From a virus: 26,039 nt of DNA. Position 1 is the stretch's first letter. Each line of letters begins with the position of its first letter. The notes beneath the pieces were generated by a model. The model worked only from the letters and a program-made list of their open reading frames with translations, searched no databases and was not told the origin of the DNA. Below are positions 5,712 to 14,709 of this stretch, piece after piece. The DNA lies in IMG/VR virus record IMGVR_UViG_3300030116_002663, positions 1 to 26,039 of that record. One strand, 5' to 3'. The position numbers were made by a program, and so were the translations under genes.

Positions 5712-5738
5712 GCCCCTTCAGAATCGCCTGTAAGGGGC
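5712..5738 (-). terminator. Convergent intrinsic terminator (hairpin 5712-5738)
   Basis: GCCCCTT (5712-5718) pairs perfectly with AAGGGGC (5732-5738) across a 13-nt loop. On the minus strand the stem is followed by ATTTTTAT, a good U-run, so it should end the long late operon whose last gene stops at 5761. On the plus strand the stem follows the secreted gene C but has only a poor T-run (TTGT), so termination that way is weaker. It sits between two converging transcription units. Confidence 0.75.
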
Positions 5739-5760
5739 TTGTAAAAAAGTCTGCTTATGT

Positions 5761-6450
5761 TTATACCTTGTTAATTTTGCTTTTCATAGGTTTTTTGCCA
5801 GAAAACTTTGTACCCTTCTTGCCTATAGCTTTTTTGATTTTACCTATAACTTGCTTAAATAAAGGTTTTAGTACTCTATTAAGAATAGGTGTAAGTGTTG
5901 CAGCCGTAGTTGCTACTACTGTTATGGCAAATGTTGTAGATACTGTATTAAGACTTGGAAGATATTTTTCAACTGCTGTTGTAGCTTCATATTGAACAAC
6001 ACATTCTTTAGTCTCTTCTATATATTTAAACCCAACAACTTTTTCTGTTCCTTTTGCATTTAAATCTCCTATTCTTGGATTATTTTTTTTTGGATCTGGA
6101 CATGGTGGCTCTGTGTCTACTTTAGGCACTTCTGGTTCTTTCGTATCTGTTTTTGGTGGGGAGGTATTAGTTGGAGGTTTTTGTTCTTCTACAAGAAGAA
6201 TTTTCTTTTTGTCATATTGCAATGGTACATAATATGGCAAAGGACATACTAATTTATTCCCATTTGGATCATCTACAAATAACTGACTATTTTTTGTTCC
6301 ATCATTTCTTAAAGTTACGCAAGGCATTGTTAATGCCGGTGGGAGAGTTTTAGTTATATGAGGTGTACTAGGTAATGATTGTTCTACAGGAATATTTATT
6401 ATTGGTATGCGTGGTATTGCTGTATTAGGTATTTGATTAATCGTAGGCAT
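5761..6450 (-). CDS. Proline-rich protein with C-terminal membrane segment
   Basis: 229 residues. The N-terminal 40 residues are dense in Pro and Ile (MPTINQIPNTAIPRIPIINI). A middle domain holds Cys44, Cys69, Cys117 and Cys150 around a Pro/Lys/Glu/Thr-rich linker (about 90-125). A hydrophobic stretch at about 171-190 (FAITVVATTAATLTPIL) could cross a membrane, and the last 40 residues are strongly basic. I recall proteins starting this way beside cyanophage fibre genes, unnamed. It is the last gene of the minus-strand operon, 22 nt before the terminator hairpin, and overlaps the zinc-ribbon gene by 14 nt. Confidence 0.65.
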   Translation of the reverse strand: MPTINQIPNTAIPRIPIINIPVEQSLPSTPHITKTLPPALTMPCVTLRNDGTKNSQLFVDDPNGNKLVCPLPYYVPLQYDKKKILLVEEQKPPTNTSPPKTDTKEPEVPKVDTEPPCPDPKKNNPRIGDLNAKGTEKVVGFKYIEETKECVVQYEATTAVEKYLPSLNTVSTTFAITVVATTAATLTPILNRVLKPLFKQVIGKIKKAIGKKGTKFSGKKPMKSKINKV

Positions 6451-6586
6451 CTCTTCGTTGATATACTTCTACAAAAGCAAAGCATTTTGGGCAAGATAAA
6501 TTTGTGACCATACAATACTGCGTGTCTTCTTCAGTATCGTGATCGCCACCCCAGATTAATTCAGTTTTACAATGCCAACAATTCAT
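6437..6586 (-). CDS. 49-residue double CxxC zinc-ribbon protein
   Basis: The product starts MNCWHCKTELIWGGDHDTEE and contains Cys3-x2-Cys6 and Cys32-x2-Cys35 (SCPKCFAFVEV), with an extra Cys25. Two CxxC knuckles 25 residues apart make a zinc ribbon. The MNCWHCKTELIWGGDHD start is one I remember from many marine cyanophage genomes, always as a short unnamed gene. The ATG shares its A with the stop of the upstream gene (TAATG), and the 3' end overlaps the proline-rich gene by 14 nt. Roles in nucleic-acid or protein binding are possible; none is shown. Confidence 0.75.
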   Translation of the reverse strand: MNCWHCKTELIWGGDHDTEEDTQYCMVTNLSCPKCFAFVEVYQRRDAYD

Positions 6587-6816
6587 TAAAATTTTGGAAG
6601 TTTAGTAGTTGGCAATGATGGGCCTGTCATTTTTGGAAGAGCATCATCAAGAGCTTTAGGCATCATGTCTCCAACGCCTCCAAGAACTTTATCCATCATT
6701 TTCTTTTGAAAATTTTCTGATGTTACATACTTATATGTAAAGAATCCACCGCCTAAAATGCCTAGCACTAAAACAGCAGATAAAATTGAGAGATAATTAC
6801 AAATTTTTTGAAACAT
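6586..6816 (-). CDS. Single-pass membrane protein with proline-rich tail
   Basis: 76 residues. The N-terminal helix (ICNYLSILSAVLVLGILGGG, about residues 5-28) is a clear membrane segment. It is followed by a soluble amphipathic part (KYVTSENFQKKMMDKVLGGV) and a Pro/Thr/Lys-rich tail ending TTKLPKF. I recall close look-alikes in cyanophages directly beside the zinc-ribbon gene, which supports a conserved pair. It could be a lysis or envelope-interaction factor; the sequence alone does not say. The stop overlaps the next ATG by one base. Confidence 0.65.
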   Translation of the reverse strand: MFQKICNYLSILSAVLVLGILGGGFFTYKYVTSENFQKKMMDKVLGGVGDMMPKALDDALPKMTGPSLPTTKLPKF

Positions 6817-6922
6817 GAAAATATTATCAATGTCTACAACAATTATAACTCTGACAATAATTCTTGCATTAGCACCACTTTATGTGACTTTAGGCGTAAT
6901 GCTTAGAACGCAACGCCCGTAG
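6815..6922 (+). CDS. Possible 35-residue single-TM micro-protein
   Basis: A plus-strand frame (ATG at 6815, or 6830 for 30 residues) giving MKILSMSTTIITLTIILALA, then PLYVTLGVMLRTQRP and TAG. It is one hydrophobic helix with a basic C-terminal end, like many real micro-membrane proteins. It fills the 86-nt gap between two minus-strand genes and overlaps the 3' end of the next one by 20 nt. There is no ribosome site. Its strand is opposite to all neighbours, which lowers confidence; chance hydrophobic frames are common in AT-rich DNA. Confidence 0.35.
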   Translation: MKILSMSTTIITLTIILALAPLYVTLGVMLRTQRP

Positions 6923-7238
6923 CTTGTACTGGTGTATTTATAAGATCAATCTCTGCTTTTAATCCAGCTTCTAATGCAGTAACAGCATCTGCTCCTAGTG
7001 CATCTTTAACCCAAGTTATCATGGTTGCACTGTCTGGAGTCTTTTTAGATTCGTCAAAAGCAATAAATCCAGAAGGTAGTGACTCAGGTTTAACGAAGGT
7101 TATTTCACCTGTGCGTCTTGCCTTTTCTTCTGTGCCGTCCATTCCTTTTACTCGATAGACAACATTAGTAAAGTAACCATCAGCAACATCTCTTTTACAA
7201 GCAGTGCCGTTGATTTCCCATGTGTAAGTGATAGCCAT
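6903..7238 (-). CDS. Small late protein, hypothetical
   Basis: 111 residues, starting MAITYTWEINGTACKRDVAD. The first 60 residues look like a beta-sandwich (TNVVYRVKGMDGTEE, GEITFVKP), followed by a helical C-terminal part (MITWVKDALGADAVTALEAG). The pattern resembles a conserved small protein found near tail and fibre genes in marine myo- and siphophages, which I cannot name securely. It lies in the late operon after the fibre, so a virion-accessory role is plausible. Confidence 0.65.
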   Translation of the reverse strand: MAITYTWEINGTACKRDVADGYFTNVVYRVKGMDGTEEKARRTGEITFVKPESLPSGFIAFDESKKTPDSATMITWVKDALGADAVTALEAGLKAEIDLINTPVQATGVAF

Positions 7239-7263
7239 GATAACTTAAATTAGGTTTCTTTTA

Positions 7264-7482
7264 TTATTCTACAACTTCTGTTGCAGATTGCTCTACTCCT
7301 TCTTCTTCTTTCACAAGTTCAACAAGTTCTGAATACTTAGCATTAGCAACTTTAAACTGTTCAAGAAGTTGTGCATTGGCGTTATTTAGCTTTTGCGCTT
7401 CTTCAACACCTGCGTTGTACTTATTAGCAAGGGCTTCCGCTTCTGCTTTACGTTTTTTGCATCTTTCAGATAACTTTGACAT
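7264..7482 (-). CDS. Small coiled-coil protein
   Basis: 72 residues, almost entirely helical, starting MSKLSERCKKRKAEAEALAN, with continuing heptads (GVEEAQKLNNANAQLLEQFK, YSELVELVKEEE) and an acidic tail. A single coiled coil of this size could trimerise or act as an assembly or chaperone factor for the fibre gene immediately upstream. There is no hydrophobic membrane segment. No family recognised. Confidence 0.65.
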   Translation of the reverse strand: MSKLSERCKKRKAEAEALANKYNAGVEEAQKLNNANAQLLEQFKVANAKYSELVELVKEEEGVEQSATEVVE

Positions 7483-7539
7483 AAAATAAATGTAATTATT
7501 TTAAAGTGTAACTGCTTGAACGCTTTACGACAATACGGT
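7483..7539 (-). other. Short gap after the giant fibre gene
   Basis: This 57-nt gap holds an imperfect 8-bp stem (TAAAGCGT against ACACTTTA, one mismatch, read on the minus strand) with no U-run. No other signal was seen. Confidence 0.2.
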
Positions 7540-10500
7540 TTATGCTGCCTCTAATGCTGCAACTTTAGCTGATAATTCTTTTACCGCTTCAACTAAGACA
7601 CCAATTAAACCGCTATATTGTAAAGATTTTTTGCCTTCAAAACCATGTACAAGTTCTGGTAATACTTTTTCTACATCCTGTGCTATGACACCCATAGAAG
7701 CTTGAGAGTTTAAATTATATTTATATCCTGTAATTTGTTTTATTTTTTCAAGTGCATTATTTAATGGCTCAATATTAGATTTTAAAGCTATATCAGAAGT
7801 TTCAGTTACTGTACCTGTAACAGTCACTCCCGAAGAGGTTGTTTCTAGTTTTTTCGAGTTGTCATAAAAGAGTTCAACACCACCATTACCGAGACACTGT
7901 ATAGCATCTTCATTGCCTTGAGTTTGAATACGAACATCATCGCCAGCTTGTAAAACCAAGTCATCTGTATCACCATCAATATATAAATTTCCTGTTCCAC
8001 TATGTGTTATATAAGAATTTGACCCATCATGGCGAATCTGTAAATCCACATTATCGCCAAACATCAACTTACGACTATCAGGGACAAATATATTTGAAGC
8101 ATCTGTAAATGACATGACTTCATTACCACCAGTTGTTATCTTTAAATAATCAGCCTGTGGATGACTAATATGGGTATTGCTATCCCCTGCAAAAGTTACA
8201 TTGCCACTTACCTCAACTCCAGCACTTGTAGACTCAAACTTTTTACTCCCATCGTAATATAACTCTACATTCCCATCTTTATTAGCAAAAAACATATATT
8301 CACTACCATCATTAGGTGTCATTCCAAGCTGATCTGATCGTATTTGCAGTTGACCTGTGCCATTAACAATGAAACTATTCGATCCATTGTGATAAATTTC
8401 TAGATCATTTGAGTTTCCGAATATAGCTTTATCGTTATCTCCCATATGAGAGCCATCTGAATTGACTTGACCTGTAACTGATATACCAGCACTGAATGTT
8501 GCCAGCTTTTGACTATTGTCATAGTAGAGTTCTACGCCCCCATTACCAAGAACATTTATACCATTTTCTCCTCCTTGAGGTCTTAATCTAATGTCATCAG
8601 CAGCAGTGATAGTTATGTCATCTGAAGTATCGGTAATTTTCAAATCTCCAGTTGAATTAGTAATGATACTATCTGTTCCATCGTGATAAATTTGTAAATC
8701 ATCACCAGCACCAAAAGTCATTTTAGTGTCATCACCAGCATGAAAACCTAGATTTCCGCTTGTAGGATTTGCTGTTATATAACCTGTAACTAAAACTCCA
8801 TAACTTTTTGTCTCTAACTTAGTCGCATTATTATACTCTAATCTTACACCAGTAGTTCCATCAATATTAAGTAATCCTGTAGCATTTATATGGCTTGCAG
8901 CACCAGCAGCGTGATAAATTTGTAAGTCATCATCTTGTCCAAGACGTAATTTGCCACTATCCGCTATATAAATATTATTCCACCTACCCATGTTTTGACC
9001 TATGTCAAAAGTTTCATGACTAGACGGCATAATAGATTTTGAATATACACCTATTGATGCAGTCTCAAATTTCTTATCGTTGTCATAATAGAGTTCAACG
9101 GCTCCATTAGGTCTTACATAAACTCCAGCTTCGTCATTATTTGGTGCTATAAAAATACCGCCAGCAGAATTTATGTATAAATCTCCTGTATTATTATCAA
9201 TCAGACTGTTTGTTGAGTCATGATAAATTTTTAAATCAGTTCCTGACCCAAACCTAGCCTCAATATTATCAGCGAGTTCAAGTACACCTAAGTTATATAA
9301 ACTTCGACTTGAGTTAAGAACTGTAGTTCCATTTATAGTTAATTCATTAGTATCTACACTACCAGTTGCATCAAAGTTTCCAGTAACTCGCGCACCCCAA
9401 CTTATAGTCTCAAACTTTTTCGAGTTATTGTAATAAAGTTCAACTGAGCTTTCTGGAGTAAATAATGCTTGTGTATGATTTGCATTTCCATCTGTAACTC
9501 TTACTAATCCAGCTAATCTAAGTTCCCCTGTCCCATTATCTTTTACATAGCTGTGCGAGCCGTCATGATATAGCTCTAAATCTTGAGATGCACCAAGTTG
9601 AAGCTTTCCTGAATCGTTTGCTATCTGTACATTTCCAGACGAATTTATACGCATGCGTTCTGTTACGGCATTACCAGTTGCCTGAGTCTTAAATACTAAT
9701 GCAGCGTTATCAGTAGCACCATCTCCAACAGCCGTAATTCTAGCTAAATCAGAATCTATATTATTATTACCAAAATTTATAGATCCTATATCTGAGCTAC
9801 CACTACCAAAATTACGAACTATATGTATAACAGGGTCGGTATCTTGTAACGCTAAAGTAGTTGCAGGGCTACTTACATTTATTCCTAATTTACCAGTAAC
9901 ATTAGCTCCCGAAGAGGTCGTTTCTAGTTTCTTCGAGTGGTCATAAAAAAGTTCTACTGCTCCATTTTGTAAAAAAGCAGCTATAAATTCAGAATTATCT
10001 TCATTATTAATAAAAACTCCGCCACCACCTGATATTTTTAATACACCAGTTCCTGTCTCAGAAATAAACGAATTTGATCCATCATGATAAATTTCTAGAT
10101 CTCCACCATCTCCAAATTTTAATTTACCATTATCTTCTATATAAATATTTCCAGCAGCAGCAGAACCCTCTGTACCGTCCATTTGAATATAACCAGTAAC
10201 AGTAATCCCTCCACTATGTGTATTTAGCTTCTTCGAGTGATCGTAGTACAGTTCTACGGCTCCGTCCTCAACTGCATAAAGCATGGTTTCAGTAATAGCA
10301 GCATTTGTAATTTGAACTGCACTACCAGCAAGTTTTAAACGTCCTGTTCCCTCATCTGCAATGTAAGAGTGATTCCCATCATGCCAGATTTGAAGATCCG
10401 CACTAGCACCAAAAATTATTCTATTATTCCCTCCCGCCGAACTATCTGTAAAAGTTATATTATTAGTAGGATTAATTCCTCCAGTAACATTTATATCTCC

Positions 10501-13500
10501 AGTAACATCAATACCACCGTTTGCATCTACGTTATGGTCAAATACTATGCTACCAGCAGACTCATTATCACTGAAGCGTAAGTTAGCACCATGTCCATAA
10601 ATATCCCATCTCCCTGTACCAGCACCGCCGTACATTCTGACATACTTTCCAGAGTTAGAACTATTACCAACAAGTTGACCACTTGCATTTAATGTACCTG
10701 TAACATCAACACCTGTTGAAGTTATTGTTAATCTATCGTTAAATGAACCATCATAATTCTGTAGCTTTAACCCAGCACCACCATCTTCTACTAATAATCT
10801 ATACAAATCATTATTGTCATCTCCCTGATCGGCTTTTAGACGAATTTGAGCAGCACCGCCTTCAATACCATCAACATTAATACCTTGTTGAACTGTTATG
10901 CCATCGGCTGTTGTCTCTAGCTTCTTCGAGTTGTCATAATATAAACGAACAGCATTGTCAGGTTGAAATGTTGCTAATGGTTCATTGCTTGCATATTTGT
11001 AAAATCCATTATTAGCAGTACCAGCAACTCTAATATATAAACCACCTGTACCAGTTTCATCTATATAGGAATTTGATCCATCATGATATAACTGTAAATC
11101 TTGACTAGCACCGAGTTGTAGTTTTGCATTGTCGTTTGCTATCTGGACATTGCCATCTTCTAAAATTTTAAATAGCTCAGTTCCACTGCCACTATTACCG
11201 TTTTTATAAAATGCAAAATATCTATTTGTATCATCATTATCTGAATCAATATTAAACGTCATTACTTCAAATGAGTTTAAATGACCAGATGCGGTATCAG
11301 CAGCACCTAGTGTTAACTGCCCTCCACTAATAGTTGCATCACCTGTAACCGATACGCCAGTTGAGGTTGTCTCTAACTTTTTACTATTGTCGAAGTAAAG
11401 TTCTACTTCTGCATTTGCATCACAAACAATATAATTTTCATTTGCCTGTGATCTTAATGCAATATCGTTACCGTGTATAAATAAGAAACCAGTGGAATTT
11501 TGTATATAAGAAGATGACCCAGAATGATAAATTTGTAAATCTTGACTAGCACCAAGTTGTAATCTTCCACTGTCTGGTATTTGTATGTTGCCATCAGAGG
11601 TAATGCGTAAACGTTCTACAGGGTCAGAACCTGTTGCAGTACTAAATACTAAACGTGCTGGCACTGTGTTATTACTTACAGAACCATCTACTAAAGCTGA
11701 AATACTTGCTGCGTGATTTGTTAAATCATTTCCATCAGCACCACTAAAACGTATTTCTCCTAAATTATCATTATCTGCCACTGCGTCATTATCGCCAACA
11801 GCAGATCCTCTTGTTCTTCCAAAGTTTAATTTAGGTGAAGAACCAGCAGCAGCAGCACTATTTCTTGTTATGGATAAAGATGTTGAAACTGCTGTTCCTT
11901 CTATTTGTTGTGCTGCTGTAACATTAGCAATGGCTCTTGAAGAAGTATGTCCTAAAAGTAAGTTGCCATCAATATTAACTCCAGTTGAAGTTGTCTCTAG
12001 TTTTTTACTGTTATCGTAATAAAGTTCTACATTATCATTAGCATTACATCCAATAAATTTTTCAGCAGAAGTTAAGCCTAGTATTAATTGAGTATCACTT
12101 GCAAGCTTAAAAACACCAGTTCCATGATGAAAAATATAACTATGATTTCCTCCTGTTGCATCATGTCTTATTCTTAAATCATTACCATCTCCAACATATA
12201 TATAGTTATCGTCTGGTATAGACAGATTGTCAGTAATATCTACTCCAGTTGAAGTTGTCTCAATCTTTTTACTGTTGTCGTAAAATGCTTCAAATGCACC
12301 GTCAGGAGTAAGTCTTATACCTTGCTCACCATTTTTGGCGGTTATTTTTATTTGATTTGTGCCATCACCAATTATATGTATAATCCCATTACTACTTGTA
12401 ATGTAATTATGAGACCCATCATGATATAGCTCTAAATCTTGTGAAGCACCTAGTCTTATTTTTCCTGTGTCATTTGGAATTTGTATATTGCCAAATGTAT
12501 TAGTTCCGCTTGCAGTAGTTTGAAATACTAAGCCACTATTATAAACATTAATTCCATTAGAAGTTGTCTCTAATTTTTTACTGTTATCGAAATATAATTC
12601 TGTTTTTCCATCAGCAATAAATTTTGCTAAATTTTCGCCACCTGTTTTTCCAAGAATTATTTGATTATCAGTTTGTATATATAAAGAACCAGTGCCAGTT
12701 TCTTGAATCTTAGAATCACTACCACTATGAAAAATTGTTAAATCCTGAGAATCTCCTAGTTGTAACTTCTTATTATCAGGTAATGCAATATGCTCACTAC
12801 TTGTCCAGCTATCTGTAGCATCTAACCACTGAAACGTCTTATCTGTCGCACCCTTTAATGTAATACCACCACCATCAGCAGTAGTATCGGTAGGAGTTGA
12901 TACCTTGCCTAGTTCAATATTTTTATCTTCAACTGTAAGTGTAGTCGTATCAATCGTTGTGGTCGTTCCATTAACAGTGAAGTTACCTGTTACAGTTAAA
13001 TCATTAGTAATGGTAACTAAACCAGAAGAATTTATAGTTAGTCTATTAGCATCATTAGTTGTGTCTTTAATATTAAAATCTCCATTACCGTTCTTTATCT
13101 GATAGTCACTGTCATTATTAGTATCGGTAAGATTTATTATTGGAGTTGCACTAGATATTGTTAAATCTCCAGTTAACGTACCACCAGCAAGCGGTAATTT
13201 GTTTGTTATCGCAGTATTAGAAGCATTAATAGCATTAGCTTCAATGCCATCAAGTTTTGTCTTAAGAGTATTTGTAAAATTGTTTTGTGTTAAACCACCA
13301 TCTCCAACAGTTAATTTGTTGGTTAAGTCTGTATATGAAATATCTATATTTGCACTACCATCAAAACTCGCCCCTGCTATCGTTCTTGCTGTTGCTAAAA
13401 CTGTCGCTGATGCTGCGTTTCCTGTAATTCCATCACTTGCAGTAATAAATCCAGCACCATTTGTTAACTGGTTTGTATTAGTTACATTAGTTGCTCCTAC

Positions 13501-14709
13501 TGCAACTCCATCTAATTTAGTTTTCAGTGTATCCGTAAAGTTATTCTGTGTTAATCCACCGTCACCTACAGTTAACTTGTTTGTTAAGTTTGCGTAGGAA
13601 ATATCAATATTGGCAGAACCATCAAAACTAACACCAGCAATAGTTCTTGCAGTGGTTAGTGTGGCAGCAGATCCAGTAGTATTCTGGTTAAGTGTCGGTA
13701 CTCTTGCCGAAGCGATCTGACCTGATGCTATATTCGCAGCATTTATATTAGTTATACTCGCACCATTACCACTAAAAGAAGCACCACTAACAGCATTAGC
13801 ACTGACATTTCCAGTAGAAGTTATATTCTGCGATCCAAAATCAGGTGAGATCTTTGTACCAGCTATTGCAGCACTTCCACTTATCTGTGAATTAGTAAGG
13901 CCATCACTATTTAAAAGAGTCTTAATGTCACTTGCTGTTTGATCTGCGGTTGCATTGCTCTCAATTCCGTCTAATTTTGTACCATCAGTAGCTAAGTTAC
14001 GACCATCTACTGTTCCTGTTACTGTGATATTTCCTGTAACATCAAGTCCAGACCCAACATCTAAGTTTCCAGCAACATCAACTCTTCCAGAAGAATTTAT
14101 ACTTAACCTATTAGCGTTATTGGTTACGTCTTTAATATTAAAGTCCCCGTTACCATTTTTAATTTGATAATCGCTGTCATTATTACTATCAGTAAGATTT
14201 ATTATTGGAGTTGCACTGGTTATAGTCAGATCACCAGTTGCTGTTATATCGCCTGTTACATCAATACCAGCATCTTTGACCCTTAATCTTTCTGCACTAC
14301 CTGTTGCCAAACGAATAGTTGTAGCTCTAATACCAAAATCTGTATTAGCGTTCTCAGCGTCATTTACTGCTTGAAAACCTGTAACACTTCCTATTTCCCC
14401 AATATTTCCAGCAAAACGAATATTTTTATTAGTTCCAGCACTTAATAAAAGTCCACTTGCTAATTTATCAGAGTTAACTGCATCATCAGCTATTTTTGTA
14501 GTATTAATAGCTCCAGCATCTATGGTCGCTACCGTTCCACCGTCACTAATAATTATGTCGCCTATATCACCATCAGCAAAAGCTGGGCCTTGTGGCCCTT
14601 CTGTCGCTACCGTTACAACTGTTGCTTGGCCTTCTTGGATAGTAACAGTATTAGTAGTTTCATTTACTGAAATTGTATTTTTTGTCTCAGTAACAGTAAC
14701 AGTGTTCAT
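7540..14709 (-). CDS. Giant tail fibre with about 13 repeat modules and S74 intramolecular chaperone
   Basis: 2389 residues. The N terminus is Thr/Val-rich (MNTVTVTETKNTISVNETTN) with a GPQGP turn. Residues about 150-600 hold two near-identical blocks around TPIINLTDSNNDSDYQIKNG and a tandem pair around ARTIAGVSFDGSANIDISY. From about 650 to 2290 a module repeats about 13 times: a strand such as GASQDLQIYHDGSNSYI, then VELYYDNSKKLETTSTGV. The last 85 residues, from Ser2305, match the peptidase S74 chaperone (SDIALKSNIEPL, GVIAQDVEKVLPELV). By analogy with endosialidase, Ser2305 and Lys2310 would make the dyad that cuts the chaperone off after trimer folding. It starts inside the stop of the upstream gene. 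It should be the main host-recognition fibre. Confidence 0.9.
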   Translation of the reverse strand: MNTVTVTETKNTISVNETTNTVTIQEGQATVVTVATEGPQGPAFADGDIGDIIISDGGTVATIDAGAINTTKIADDAVNSDKLASGLLLSAGTNKNIRFAGNIGEIGSVTGFQAVNDAENANTDFGIRATTIRLATGSAERLRVKDAGIDVTGDITATGDLTITSATPIINLTDSNNDSDYQIKNGNGDFNIKDVTNNANRLSINSSGRVDVAGNLDVGSGLDVTGNITVTGTVDGRNLATDGTKLDGIESNATADQTASDIKTLLNSDGLTNSQISGSAAIAGTKISPDFGSQNITSTGNVSANAVSGASFSGNGASITNINAANIASGQIASARVPTLNQNTTGSAATLTTARTIAGVSFDGSANIDISYANLTNKLTVGDGGLTQNNFTDTLKTKLDGVAVGATNVTNTNQLTNGAGFITASDGITGNAASATVLATARTIAGASFDGSANIDISYTDLTNKLTVGDGGLTQNNFTNTLKTKLDGIEANAINASNTAITNKLPLAGGTLTGDLTISSATPIINLTDTNNDSDYQIKNGNGDFNIKDTTNDANRLTINSSGLVTITNDLTVTGNFTVNGTTTTIDTTTLTVEDKNIELGKVSTPTDTTADGGGITLKGATDKTFQWLDATDSWTSSEHIALPDNKKLQLGDSQDLTIFHSGSDSKIQETGTGSLYIQTDNQIILGKTGGENLAKFIADGKTELYFDNSKKLETTSNGINVYNSGLVFQTTASGTNTFGNIQIPNDTGKIRLGASQDLELYHDGSHNYITSSNGIIHIIGDGTNQIKITAKNGEQGIRLTPDGAFEAFYDNSKKIETTSTGVDITDNLSIPDDNYIYVGDGNDLRIRHDATGGNHSYIFHHGTGVFKLASDTQLILGLTSAEKFIGCNANDNVELYYDNSKKLETTSTGVNIDGNLLLGHTSSRAIANVTAAQQIEGTAVSTSLSITRNSAAAAGSSPKLNFGRTRGSAVGDNDAVADNDNLGEIRFSGADGNDLTNHAASISALVDGSVSNNTVPARLVFSTATGSDPVERLRITSDGNIQIPDSGRLQLGASQDLQIYHSGSSSYIQNSTGFLFIHGNDIALRSQANENYIVCDANAEVELYFDNSKKLETTSTGVSVTGDATISGGQLTLGAADTASGHLNSFEVMTFNIDSDNDDTNRYFAFYKNGNSGSGTELFKILEDGNVQIANDNAKLQLGASQDLQLYHDGSNSYIDETGTGGLYIRVAGTANNGFYKYASNEPLATFQPDNAVRLYYDNSKKLETTADGITVQQGINVDGIEGGAAQIRLKADQGDDNNDLYRLLVEDGGAGLKLQNYDGSFNDRLTITSTGVDVTGTLNASGQLVGNSSNSGKYVRMYGGAGTGRWDIYGHGANLRFSDNESAGSIVFDHNVDANGGIDVTGDINVTGGINPTNNITFTDSSAGGNNRIIFGASADLQIWHDGNHSYIADEGTGRLKLAGSAVQITNAAITETMLYAVEDGAVELYYDHSKKLNTHSGGITVTGYIQMDGTEGSAAAGNIYIEDNGKLKFGDGGDLEIYHDGSNSFISETGTGVLKISGGGGVFINNEDNSEFIAAFLQNGAVELFYDHSKKLETTSSGANVTGKLGINVSSPATTLALQDTDPVIHIVRNFGSGSSDIGSINFGNNNIDSDLARITAVGDGATDNAALVFKTQATGNAVTERMRINSSGNVQIANDSGKLQLGASQDLELYHDGSHSYVKDNGTGELRLAGLVRVTDGNANHTQALFTPESSVELYYNNSKKFETISWGARVTGNFDATGSVDTNELTINGTTVLNSSRSLYNLGVLELADNIEARFGSGTDLKIYHDSTNSLIDNNTGDLYINSAGGIFIAPNNDEAGVYVRPNGAVELYYDNDKKFETASIGVYSKSIMPSSHETFDIGQNMGRWNNIYIADSGKLRLGQDDDLQIYHAAGAASHINATGLLNIDGTTGVRLEYNNATKLETKSYGVLVTGYITANPTSGNLGFHAGDDTKMTFGAGDDLQIYHDGTDSIITNSTGDLKITDTSDDITITAADDIRLRPQGGENGINVLGNGGVELYYDNSQKLATFSAGISVTGQVNSDGSHMGDNDKAIFGNSNDLEIYHNGSNSFIVNGTGQLQIRSDQLGMTPNDGSEYMFFANKDGNVELYYDGSKKFESTSAGVEVSGNVTFAGDSNTHISHPQADYLKITTGGNEVMSFTDASNIFVPDSRKLMFGDNVDLQIRHDGSNSYITHSGTGNLYIDGDTDDLVLQAGDDVRIQTQGNEDAIQCLGNGGVELFYDNSKKLETTSSGVTVTGTVTETSDIALKSNIEPLNNALEKIKQITGYKYNLNSQASMGVIAQDVEKVLPELVHGFEGKKSLQYSGLIGVLVEAVKELSAKVAALEAA
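7830..12600 (-). repeat. About 13 degenerate fibre modules encoded in tandem
   Basis: Each module of roughly 60-170 codons pairs a DLxIYHDGS strand with a VELYYDNSKKLETTS strand. I counted 13 of each by reading the protein. Copies are diverged (YFDNSKK, FYDHSKK, EYNNATK and others), so recombination-driven expansion with later drift is likely. Boundaries are approximate. Confidence 0.8.
13010..14230 (-). repeat. Duplicated ~160-bp block flanking the tandem pair
   Basis: Two copies (about 13010-13170 and 14065-14230) encode the same block: TSATPIINLTDSNNDSDYQI / NGNGDFNIKDVTNNANRLSI and a near match. The two copies lie about 1.05 kb apart in direct orientation. Confidence 0.7.
13246..13657 (-). 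repeat. Tandem pair of ~150-bp repeats in the fibre gene
   Basis: Two units (about 13246-13396 and 13508-13657) encode near-identical peptides running from ARTIAG through FDGSANIDISY and LTNKLTVGDGGLTQNNFT to LKTKLDG. They are separated by a segment containing TNQLTNGAGFITASDGITGN. Confidence 0.75.

Noticed and set aside
5768-5995. Plus-strand hydrophobic frame opposite the proline-rich gene
   Set aside because: It begins past the terminator and mirrors the basic/hydrophobic C terminus of the minus-strand gene.
7830-12600. Regularly spaced repeats that might suggest a CRISPR array
   Set aside because: Units are long, diverged and in-frame within one protein; no short identical repeats with unique spacers.
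13199-13597. 132-codon plus-strand frame opposite the fibre gene
   Set aside because: A shadow of the fibre repeats; its text repeats with them and has no independent features.
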